DNA of 64,000 bases from Streptomyces sp. CCM_MD2014 (lineage in GTDB: Bacteria; Actinomycetota; Actinomycetes; Streptomycetales; Streptomycetaceae): contig NZ_CP009754.1 of NCBI RefSeq assembly GCF_000772045.1, positions 1,488,001 to 1,552,000 of the forward strand, in the 5' to 3' direction. Below, in pieces: positions 9,069-16,594 of the stretch. Made by a program: the position numbers and the translations under genes. How positions within the stretch are numbered: the stretch's first letter is position 1; every line of letters starts with the position of its first letter. Under the pieces are notes generated by a model. It saw only the letters and a program-made list of their open reading frames with translations, was not told where the DNA came from and made no database searches.

Positions 9069-9554
9069 GTGACCCCGCCCGTGACGACCAGCGCACCGAT
9101 CACGCCCCTGACGCCGACCCTGCAGCGCGTCGCCCAGCACCTCGCGAACGGCCTCACGGCCAAGGAGATTGCGGCAGAGACCAGCCTGTCGGCCGTGACC
9201 GTCCGCCAGTACATGCGCGACATCCGCGAGAGCCTGCACTGCCCGCCCCGCTGCAAGCCCCCGGTGATCGTGCACCGCCTGTTCACCACCCAGCAGGTGG
9301 CCTCACCCACGGCGGACCGGCCAGCGCCATCCCTCACCCCGGACCAGCGGCTGCTGCTCCGAGCCGTCGCCGAGCACAGCGACCCCCGTGACATCGCCGT
9401 CGCCGCCAAGCTCGCCCCCGCCGACCAGCGCGCCGCACTCGACCAACTCCTCGCCGACACGGGCGCGCGGGACACCACCCACCTGGTGATCCTTGCCCAC
9501 GGCTGGAAGCTGCTGCCGACCGACCCGGCGGCGCGGAGCGGAGCGAGCCAGTGA
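9069..9554 (+). CDS. LuxR-type helix-turn-helix protein
   Basis: A 161-residue protein whose N-terminal half is a LuxR/NarL-type DNA-binding helix-turn-helix (VAQHLANGLTAKEIAAETSL, then SAVTVRQYMRDIRESL). There is no receiver or ligand domain, and the C-terminal half is another small helical region. GTG 9069 follows GAGAGA. Its TGA overlaps the GTG of the next gene. It is the first gene of a run leading to the lanthipeptide genes and is a candidate pathway-associated regulator. Confidence 0.72.
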   Translation: MTPPVTTSAPITPLTPTLQRVAQHLANGLTAKEIAAETSLSAVTVRQYMRDIRESLHCPPRCKPPVIVHRLFTTQQVASPTADRPAPSLTPDQRLLLRAVAEHSDPRDIAVAAKLAPADQRAALDQLLADTGARDTTHLVILAHGWKLLPTDPAARSGASQ

Positions 9555-10201
9555 GAAGGCCCCCCACTCCCCTGGCCAACGAGGAGGCTCCGGCTTCCAC
9601 CTCGTTCGCAGCGAAGTACCCGGGCGCCGTGTACGCGGTGCGCAGGTTACGTACGGACGCCGAGCGCGCGGAAGCCGCTGCCCTCGTGCAGGACCGGCAG
9701 CGCTGGCTCACCCTGCGCGGTCTCCCCGTGCCCGCCCAAGCCGACGTGCCGGCCCTGTTCCGCGACCCGCACACGACGTCGGCCGGTCTGTTCGAGGACG
9801 GAAAGCTGCTCGCCTGCATGGTCCCCGCGCGCGACCCCGGACTCAGCTGGGGCGAAGGCCCCTGCCTCCGCCTGGGCCACGTGCACACCCTGCCCGAGCA
9901 GCCCGACGACATCACCCGGCTGATCACCCTGTGGGCCTCCGACTTCGCCGCCCGGCAGAGCCTCCCGCTCGTACGGGCCGAAATCCTGGCAGGCCACACC
10001 CTGCAAGCCGAACCCATCGCCGCCCTGCTGCGTCGGCTCACGGACATGGGCTGGGACGTGCGGGGTTCCGGTCCGGGACGGGAGGGGGACCGGGTCGCCC
10101 GCCTCGAACTGGCCGCCGAGCACCGCCCCCGACTCAGCACACTAATCAGCTGCCAAACCCAAGCTCCCCATCTTGCCGCGGAAGAAGGGAGCAGCACGTG
10201 A
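9551..10201 (+). CDS. Conserved protein of unknown function, possibly acyltransferase-like
   Basis: This 216-residue protein starts at GTG 9551 overlapping the previous stop (GTGA). Residues 25-190 alternate strand and helix in a way that resembles an N-acetyltransferase fold (VYAVRRLRTDAERAEAAALV, then a central LACMVPARDPGLSWGEGP and LRLGHVHTLPE). The acetyl-CoA loop is not clear, so the assignment is only suggestive. Codon 33 is a TTA (9647-9649), which in Streptomyces makes translation depend on the bldA tRNA. Confidence 0.6.
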   Translation: MRRPPTPLANEEAPASTSFAAKYPGAVYAVRRLRTDAERAEAAALVQDRQRWLTLRGLPVPAQADVPALFRDPHTTSAGLFEDGKLLACMVPARDPGLSWGEGPCLRLGHVHTLPEQPDDITRLITLWASDFAARQSLPLVRAEILAGHTLQAEPIAALLRRLTDMGWDVRGSGPGREGDRVARLELAAEHRPRLSTLISCQTQAPHLAAEEGSST

Positions 10202-10773
10202 CAACCGAAAAGCCGCAGCGGCCCGACATCGCCCGCGAGCTGATCGCCCGCGCCACGGAATCGGCAGCGCACCGGGCCACACGCGTGCGCAACCAGCTCG
10301 ATGGCGTCCAACTCGGCCGTGGTCGGCACACCGACTACGCCAACGCCAAGTTTCTGCACCGCGTCCTGGGCGAATACGAGTGGCCCGGCCACCGCCTCGT
10401 CGGCCCTGCTGCTGCCCGAGCCGCCTGGAGCATCGCCCTGCACAGCGACCACGATCTCGTCTGCCAGCGCGCCGCCACCATCCTACTCGGACGTGCGGTC
10501 GAGGTCGGCGACGCGCTCGTCCACCACTGGGCACACCTACACGACCGCACCCTCATCAACACCGGCCAGGACCAGGAGTACGGCACCCAGCTCCTGCTGA
10601 GCTCCGACCGCATCGAGCTGTGCCCACTGCGCGCGCCGGGATCCGTCGACAAACGAAGGGCCACGGTCGGTCTGCCGCCGATCGCTGTCGCACTGGAGAC
10701 GGTGCGTAGCCGGTACATGCCTAACGGCTCTACCGATGAAGTCCCGAGCGTCGTCCTCGCGGAGGCCGCGTGA
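10198..10773 (+). CDS. DUF6624-like conserved protein
   Basis: A 191-residue protein starting at GTG 10198, overlapping the previous stop. It shows the pattern of DUF6624 proteins: an N-terminal RPDIARELIARA, a central EYEWPGHRLVGPAAARAAW and DHDLVCQRAA, then GQDQEYGTQLLLSSDRIELC and DKRRATVGLPPIA. The family has no established activity. The coupling 9069-9551-10198 suggests one transcript leading toward the lanthipeptide genes. Confidence 0.68.
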   Translation: MTTEKPQRPDIARELIARATESAAHRATRVRNQLDGVQLGRGRHTDYANAKFLHRVLGEYEWPGHRLVGPAAARAAWSIALHSDHDLVCQRAATILLGRAVEVGDALVHHWAHLHDRTLINTGQDQEYGTQLLLSSDRIELCPLRAPGSVDKRRATVGLPPIAVALETVRSRYMPNGSTDEVPSVVLAEAA

Positions 10774-10847
10774 ACAAGCGGAACACCGCGGTCCCCACCA
10801 TTCGGCCTTCATGCCGCACATCCGCTCTGCGAAAGGGTTGTTGATCG

Positions 10848-11315
10848 ATGAAGCTCCCTACCGCCGTCCTCGCTGCCGGTGTTGCCCTGTCCCTCACGAC
10901 CGCCGTGGTCGGAGCCGCCCGGCTCAGGCAGAACGCACGGCACCAGGCCGAGCGGCACGAGGCGCTCCTCGCGGGCAACCAGCTCGACTGGCTGAACCGG
11001 GTGTCCACCAACGCCGACCTCGCCGAGCTGTGGAAGCCCGAGGACATGAAGGCCGAGGAGTACATGCAGCTCATGTCGGCCAACCGACTCATCTGCGCCC
11101 TCAGCCTCCGACACTGCCTCGGCCGCGTCCGCGACGGACAGCTGCCGTTCTACGCCGAGATGGTCATGAGCAGTGACGTCTGCCGGCGCTACTGGCAGCG
11201 CTTCGGCGACCTCCGCGCTCAGGAGGCCGAGGGCGACAAGCGGGCCGAGCACTTCACCCGGGTGCTGGACCAGGCCGCGAAGAACCATCCTCAAGCGCAG
11301 CCCGCGGCAGCCTGA
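10848..11315 (+). CDS. DUF6082-like membrane-anchored protein
   Basis: A 155-residue protein with one N-terminal hydrophobic helix (LPTAVLAAGVALSLTTAVVG) and a helical cytoplasmic part containing NADLAELWKPEDMKAEEY and VCRRYWQRFGDLRA. It resembles the DUF6082 family found repeatedly near Streptomyces regulatory and natural-product genes; no function is known. ATG 10848 follows GAAAGG. It is the last gene before the precursor peptides. Confidence 0.65.
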   Translation: MKLPTAVLAAGVALSLTTAVVGAARLRQNARHQAERHEALLAGNQLDWLNRVSTNADLAELWKPEDMKAEEYMQLMSANRLICALSLRHCLGRVRDGQLPFYAEMVMSSDVCRRYWQRFGDLRAQEAEGDKRAEHFTRVLDQAAKNHPQAQPAAA

Positions 11316-11510
11316 CGGCGTATCTCGGTTCACCTTTCGGACTTCCGTGTCCCGTCCCCAATTCCTCTTCCGGACAGCAGTTCTCGTGTCTGAAGAGGTG
11401 GCCGGCGAGGACCCGACTGGCGCAGGCCACACAGCTGTTGCCCACCGGGGTCGGCCGTACCGCAACACACCGAATCGAAGTGTTCCACCGGACCAATCAG
11501 GAGGATTCCC

Positions 11511-11690
11511 GTGACTCCCAGGGTGACCGACCAGGGCATGAGGACCGCCTCGGCCTCTGCCGCGCAGGACCCGTTCGACCTCGACATCAGCGTCATCGAA
11601 TCGGGTGGCACGGTCGGGGCGTGTATCGCCTCCGACGGCGGCTGCGGCTCAACCTGCGGTGGCAACGCCTGTATCTCCAGCGGCTCCTGA
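11511..11690 (+). CDS. FxLD-family lanthipeptide precursor A
   Basis: A 59-residue peptide starting at GTG 11511 after an excellent CAGGAGG site. The leader contains the family signature FDLDISVIES. The following 28-residue core is Gly-, Ser-, Thr- and Cys-rich with four cysteines and ends CGGNACISSGS, fitting thioether ring formation by the LanB/LanC pair downstream. It differs from precursors B and C in having a fourth Cys and lacking the CATNVA ending. An Asp-Gly-Gly-Cys (DGGC) lies mid-core, possibly the methyltransferase target. The gene was too short for a generic ORF list. Confidence 0.88.
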   Translation: MTPRVTDQGMRTASASAAQDPFDLDISVIESGGTVGACIASDGGCGSTCGGNACISSGS

Positions 11691-11796
11691 CCACACCAGA
11701 CCACCGGCACGACGCCCATGTCCTGTCGGCGCCGCCCACGCGGCACGTCCCTCGCGGCTCGATCGGAGCCGCGCACGACAACGGAGGAATCACCAC

Positions 11797-11928
11797 ATGC
11801 AGAACGACGAATTCGACCTCGACATCAGCGTCCTGGAGTCCGACGACGGCTCCGCCACGCTGATCAACCTCACCGACGACGGCTGCGGCAGCACCTGCTC
11901 CAGCCCGTGCGCCACCAACGTGGCCTGA
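11797..11928 (+). CDS. FxLD-family lanthipeptide precursor B
   Basis: A 43-residue peptide starting at ATG 11797 after GGAGG (11783-11787). The leader is unusually short: the FDLDISVLES signature begins at residue 6. The 28-residue core DDGSATLINLTDDGCGSTCS continues SPCATNVA, with three Cys and several Ser/Thr. It is nearly a paralogue of precursor C in the core, so the two probably arose by duplication. Asp-Gly directly precedes the first core Cys. Confidence 0.88.
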   Translation: MQNDEFDLDISVLESDDGSATLINLTDDGCGSTCSSPCATNVA

Positions 11929-11965
11929 TCATCTTCCACCGCACGACGAGTAGGGAGACACCCCC

Positions 11966-12145
11966 ATGAACGCGAACACGATCAAGGGCCAGGCACAGTC
12001 CCCGGCCGCCACGGCGGGCGGTGACGCGTTCGACCTGGACATCAGCGTCCTGGAGTCCGGCGACGGCTCCGCCACGGTGATCAACCTGACGGACGACGGC
12101 TGCAAGCCGAGCTGCCAGGGGTCCTGCGCCACCAACGTGGCCTGA
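11966..12145 (+). CDS. FxLD-family lanthipeptide precursor C
   Basis: A 59-residue peptide starting at ATG 11966 after AGGGAGA. The leader is extended (MNANTIKGQAQSPAATAGGD before the FDLDISVLES signature). The core GDGSATVINLTDDGCKPSCQ continues GSCATNVA, with three Cys. It shares INLTDDGC and CATNVA with precursor B but has Lys-Pro and Gln-Gly substitutions between the cysteines. All three precursors lie immediately upstream of lanB in the same orientation, so one modification set serves several substrates. Confidence 0.88.
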   Translation: MNANTIKGQAQSPAATAGGDAFDLDISVLESGDGSATVINLTDDGCKPSCQGSCATNVA

Positions 12146-12231
12146 CCTCGGCGCATTGATCTGCCAGCCCGCGCGGCCTTGCGCCGCGCGGGCTGGCACC
12201 CACCCCAACACACCACAACCAGGGAGGGTGC

Positions 12232-15200
12232 ATGGGTTCCCGGAAGGACGGCCCGCTGTACCGGTGCGCGGATACTGCGCTGGTGCGCGCCGCCCGTTCC
12301 TCGAGGCTGCGGCTTCCCGCGTGGCCGGACCTCACCGACGACACCCCGGACTGCGAGGTGCGGTGGCAGACGTGGCTGCGCGACGTCTGGTCGCTGTCCG
12401 AGGCCGCCGACTCCATCGAGCAGGCCAGCCCTCTGCTCGCGCAGCAGGTTCAGACCCTGTGCTCGGTGGCCAGTCCCGAGACCCGTCAGTTGCGCCGCGC
12501 AGTGGTGTCGGTCATGCGGTACCTGCTGCGTATGACGGGCCGGGCGACCCCGAACGGTCTGTTCGCCGGTATCGCGCCCGCCTCGTTCGGGGAACGACCG
12601 GGATGGTCCTGGGGTGAGTGGCATCGACCCGTCATCCGCGCCGACGGCGACTGGATCGCGGACCTGGTCGCCCGTCTGGAAGCAGATCCTGAACTCCTGC
12701 GGCACCTTCATGTGATGGCCAACAACACCATCTTCGTACGGGGCGATCGGCTGATCGTGCCCTACCCGCCCCGTTCATGCCGTACCGACGGCAGCCCAGC
12801 GGCCGAAGTGTCCCTCCGGTACACCAGCGCCGTACGTATCGCCGTTGATGCCACCGCCTCGCCCGTCCCCGTCCATGCGGTGGTCGCACTGATGAGGAGC
12901 GAGTTCCCCGACGTTCCCGCGGACCGGGTGGAAGGGCTCGTCAGCAGCCTCGTCGAACGCGGTGTGCTCATCAGCAGCCTGCACGCGCCCTCTGCCACCC
13001 TCGACGCCCTGGACCACCTGGTCGAGCAGGCCGAAGCAGCCGCCGCCTCATCAGCCACGGACCTCGTGGCCGACCTGCGGACGGTCCGCGACGCCATCGC
13101 CCGGCACAACCAGGTCCTGGCCCCGGCGGACGGCCGGCACCTGCGTACCGCCTTACGTCGGAAAATGACCGCTTTGAGTAGCGTCAAGGCTCAGCCGTTC
13201 ACGCTGGACCTTCGCATGGACTGCTCCCTCACTCTGCCCCCACAGGTTGCCCGCGAGGCGGAGCAGGCCGCCACGGTGCTGGCCCGGCTGAGCGCGTACC
13301 CCTTCGGCACTCCGGCATGGAAGGACTTCCACAACCGATTCTTCGAGCGGTACGGCATCAACTCACTCGTCCCGGTCCGGGACCTGGTGGACCCCGATGT
13401 CGGCCTCGGGTTCCCGGTCGGATACCGCGATGCGCAACCTGAACAGGGTGAGGCCCTGACCGCCCGTGAACAGCGGCTGCTCTCCCTCGCCCAAGCGGCC
13501 GTCCTCGACGGCCGCGACGAGATCCGCCTGGACGAGGACCTGATCCGCACGTTGACGGTCGGAGATCGCAACGCCCCGCAGGTACCGGCCCACACGGAGC
13601 TGCGCTTTCGAATCCGTGCCGCTTCGCAAGAGGCCCTGGAGAGTGGAGACTTCGTTCTCCACAGCATCGCCCCGTCCCGCGGGATCGGCACCACGATCGG
13701 CCGCAGCCTGGGGCTGCTCGCATCAGACGATCAGGCCCGCATGGCCGTCATGCTGGAAGAGCTGCCGGTCAACACGCCCGGCGCGGTGCCCACGCAGGTC
13801 TCCTTCACCCCACTCGACCGGGGCGACACCAACGTCACCCGCGTTACAGAACTCCTGCCGGCCGTCATCAGCCTGGCGGAGCACCGTCCGGTCGACGCGC
13901 GCACCATCCCGCTCGACGACCTCGCCGTGGGCTGCGACCGCCGCAGGCTCTACCTCGTCTCCCTCTCCCGCGCCTGCCTGCTGGACCCCATGACGCTGCA
14001 CGCGCTGGACCTGCGCGGCCACACGCCGCCGCTCGCACGCTTCCTCACCGAGATCAGCCGGGCCCAGACCGCCGTCCTGACCGTCTTCCCCTGGGCGTCC
14101 GCTACCGCACTGCCGTACCTGCCGCGGGTGCGCTACGGCCGCGCGATCCTCTCTCCGGCGAGGTGGCGACTGAACCGGTCGGAGCTGCCCGACCGCCGCG
14201 CCTCCTGGGGGGAGTGGCACAAGGCGGCCGACGAGTGGCGCGCACGCCGCCGAGTTCCGGACGAAGTCGCGCTGGCCGAGGGCGACCAGCTTCTGCCGCT
14301 GGACCTCTCCGAGCGCGCGCACCTCGCGCTGCTGCGCGCCCACCTGGACACTCATGAATCGGTGATCTTGACGGAAGCGGAATCCGAGGAAGGCTGGTTC
14401 GACGGACGGTCCCACGAGATCATCGCCCCGATGACGGCCGTCCGCCCGCCGCAGTGGCCGGCCGTCCCTCCCGTCACCGCGGACCAGCTCGTCACCCGCG
14501 ACCACGGTCACCTTCCGGGCGCCGCCTCCTGGCTGCTGGTCAAGCTGTACGGGCACGTCGAACGGCAGCCCGAGATCCTTGCCGACCACCTGCCCGCGCT
14601 GCTCGGCCAGTGGGACGCGCCGCCGACCTGGTGGTACATTCGCTACCGCGATCCCCGCTGGCACCTGCGCCTGCGCATCGCGGTCCCCAGCGAGCAGGAC
14701 TTCGCCCTCACCGCACAACGCGTGAGCGCCTGGGCGAACGGACTGCGCCGTGCCGGGCTCCTCACCGACATGCAGTTCGCGACCTCCTATCCGGAGACCG
14801 GCCGGTGGGGCCCCGGGCCGCTGATGGGCCTGGCCGAGGACGTCTTCGCCGCTGACTCCCGAGCCCTGGCCGTCCAGTTCGCCCAAAGCTCCCGTCCGCA
14901 CCAACAGGTCCTCGCCGCAGCGAACTTCGTCTCCGTCGCCGCCGCCTTCACCGGCAGCACCGCAGCCGGCATGAACTGGCTGATTGCCCACGGCCGGATC
15001 ACTGACCCGCGCCCTATGGACCGGACCGTGCGCGGTCAGGCGTTGCGCCTAGCCGACCCGGCCGACGGCTGGGCGGCCCTGCGCGCGGCTCCCGGCGGCG
15101 ACGCCATCGCCAGCGCCTGGAGCGAGCGCGACGCGGCCCTGGCCCGCTACCGGCAGAAGCTGGACGCGTTCGGTGGCATCGACCCGGACGTCGTTCTCGA

Positions 15201-15330
15201 CTCGCTGCTGCACGCCCACCACATCCGCGCCGCCGGCATCGACAAGGACGACGAGCGGATGTGCGTACGGCTGGCCCACGCCGCCGCGATGGCCTGGACT
15301 CACCGAGGAGATCACCATGAATCTGCGTGA
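12232..15330 (+). CDS. lanB: Lantibiotic dehydratase LanB (FxLD system)
   Basis: A 1032-residue class I dehydratase that activates Ser/Thr of the precursor (glutamylation, in characterised LanB enzymes) and eliminates to dehydroalanine/dehydrobutyrine. The N-terminal domain (about 1-740) has the family block RATPNGLFAGIAPASFG near residue 105. The elimination (SpaB_C-like) domain occupies about 764-1020, with ASWLLVKLYGHVE and WWYIRYRDPRWHLRLRI. The length is full for a two-domain LanB. ATG 12232 follows AGGGAGG. Codon 308 is TTA (13153-13155), so dehydratase synthesis probably requires the bldA tRNA. It overlaps lanC by 14 bases. Confidence 0.95.
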   Translation: MGSRKDGPLYRCADTALVRAARSSRLRLPAWPDLTDDTPDCEVRWQTWLRDVWSLSEAADSIEQASPLLAQQVQTLCSVASPETRQLRRAVVSVMRYLLRMTGRATPNGLFAGIAPASFGERPGWSWGEWHRPVIRADGDWIADLVARLEADPELLRHLHVMANNTIFVRGDRLIVPYPPRSCRTDGSPAAEVSLRYTSAVRIAVDATASPVPVHAVVALMRSEFPDVPADRVEGLVSSLVERGVLISSLHAPSATLDALDHLVEQAEAAAASSATDLVADLRTVRDAIARHNQVLAPADGRHLRTALRRKMTALSSVKAQPFTLDLRMDCSLTLPPQVAREAEQAATVLARLSAYPFGTPAWKDFHNRFFERYGINSLVPVRDLVDPDVGLGFPVGYRDAQPEQGEALTAREQRLLSLAQAAVLDGRDEIRLDEDLIRTLTVGDRNAPQVPAHTELRFRIRAASQEALESGDFVLHSIAPSRGIGTTIGRSLGLLASDDQARMAVMLEELPVNTPGAVPTQVSFTPLDRGDTNVTRVTELLPAVISLAEHRPVDARTIPLDDLAVGCDRRRLYLVSLSRACLLDPMTLHALDLRGHTPPLARFLTEISRAQTAVLTVFPWASATALPYLPRVRYGRAILSPARWRLNRSELPDRRASWGEWHKAADEWRARRRVPDEVALAEGDQLLPLDLSERAHLALLRAHLDTHESVILTEAESEEGWFDGRSHEIIAPMTAVRPPQWPAVPPVTADQLVTRDHGHLPGAASWLLVKLYGHVERQPEILADHLPALLGQWDAPPTWWYIRYRDPRWHLRLRIAVPSEQDFALTAQRVSAWANGLRRAGLLTDMQFATSYPETGRWGPGPLMGLAEDVFAADSRALAVQFAQSSRPHQQVLAAANFVSVAAAFTGSTAAGMNWLIAHGRITDPRPMDRTVRGQALRLADPADGWAALRAAPGGDAIASAWSERDAALARYRQKLDAFGGIDPDVVLDSLLHAHHIRAAGIDKDDERMCVRLAHAAAMAWTHRGDHHESA

Positions 15331-16576
15331 AAGCGCGCGGGCAGCCGCCGACACGATCGCCGAGCGGCTTGCCTCGCCGCAGGATGTACGGGGGCTGCAT
15401 CACCGCCAGGGCTGGTGGCCGCAGTCGCTCGCGCACGGCGCGGTCGGTGTCGCGCTGCTGCACATCGAGCGGGCCCGCACCGAGCTGGGTCCGTGGCAGC
15501 GCGCCCACGACTGGCTCGCCTGCGCCGCAGCCGAACCCGCTGTCGGCGGCCCGGACAGCCACCTCTACTACGGGGCGCCCGCGCTCGCCTTCGCCCTGCA
15601 CGCCGCCGCCGACCGCCCCGGACGCTACGCCCGCGCCCTGGACGCCCTCGACCGGTACGTCACGAAGGCGATCCGGGACCGGCTCGCGGACGCCCACGCA
15701 CGCATGGACCGCGGCGAGATGCCCGCGCTGGCGGAGTTCGACGCGATCCGCGGCCTGAGCGGGCTGGGCGGGCTCCTGCTGCACCGCGACGTCCATACCG
15801 ACGTCGTCCGCGAGATCCTGACCTACCTGGTCCGCCTGACCGAGCCGGTCAAGCAGGACGGGGAAGTTCTGCCCGGCTGGTGGAGCTCCCTAGCTCCCTC
15901 CGGCACGATCTCCCCGGAATATCCGGAAGGGCACGCCAATAACGGCGTCGCCCACGGCATCGGCGGCCCCCTCGCTGTGCTCTCCCTCGCAGCCCGCCGC
16001 AGCGTCACCGTCGAGGGCCACCTCGACGCGATCACCCGCATCCTGGCCTGGCTCGACCACTGGCAGCAGGACGGCCCCGCCGGCCCGTGGTGGCCGTACT
16101 GGATCACCCGTGAGCAACTACGCTCCGGCACGATCGGCCCCGGACCATCCCGGCCGTCCTGGTGCTACGGCACCGCAGGATTCGCCCGCGCCCAGCAGCT
16201 CGCCGCCATCGCCCTCAAGGACCCGGCGCGCCAACACGCCGCCGAATTCGCCCTCCTGCGCGCCATGACCGACCCCGGACAACTCGACGCGACCGTGGAC
16301 GTCTCCCTGTGCCACGGCTTCGCCGGCCTGGCGCACATCACACAACTCGCTGCCACCGACGCCCTCACTCCCGGCCTCACCGAATGCCTGCCCCGGCTCC
16401 TGGCACCAATCACCGAGACCACGCCCGGCGCCCTGGCGGACTCCCTAATCAACCCTCCCGGCGGCGGCGACATCGGGCTCCTCGAAGGTGCCGCAGGCAC
16501 CGCCCTCGCCCTGCACTCCTTCCACACCGGAACGCCGTCCGCGTCCGGGTGGGACACCTGCTTCCTGATCAACTAG
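15317..16576 (+). CDS. lanC: Lanthionine cyclase LanC
   Basis: A 419-residue LanC-like cyclase that adds Cys thiols to dehydro-residues to close thioether rings. It keeps the zinc site of the family: SWCYGTAG (Cys283) and SLCHGFAG (Cys332, His333). The toroid repeat GxxG-type motifs are spread along the chain (HGAVGVALLH, GLSGLGGLLL, VAHGIGGPLAV, EGAAGTALAL). ATG 15317 follows GAGGAG and lies within the 3' end of lanB. With LanB it forms the core of the class I-type machinery. Confidence 0.95.
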   Translation: MNLRESARAAADTIAERLASPQDVRGLHHRQGWWPQSLAHGAVGVALLHIERARTELGPWQRAHDWLACAAAEPAVGGPDSHLYYGAPALAFALHAAADRPGRYARALDALDRYVTKAIRDRLADAHARMDRGEMPALAEFDAIRGLSGLGGLLLHRDVHTDVVREILTYLVRLTEPVKQDGEVLPGWWSSLAPSGTISPEYPEGHANNGVAHGIGGPLAVLSLAARRSVTVEGHLDAITRILAWLDHWQQDGPAGPWWPYWITREQLRSGTIGPGPSRPSWCYGTAGFARAQQLAAIALKDPARQHAAEFALLRAMTDPGQLDATVDVSLCHGFAGLAHITQLAATDALTPGLTECLPRLLAPITETTPGALADSLINPPGGGDIGLLEGAAGTALALHSFHTGTPSASGWDTCFLIN

Positions 16577-16594
16577 CCGACGAGAAGAGGAAAC

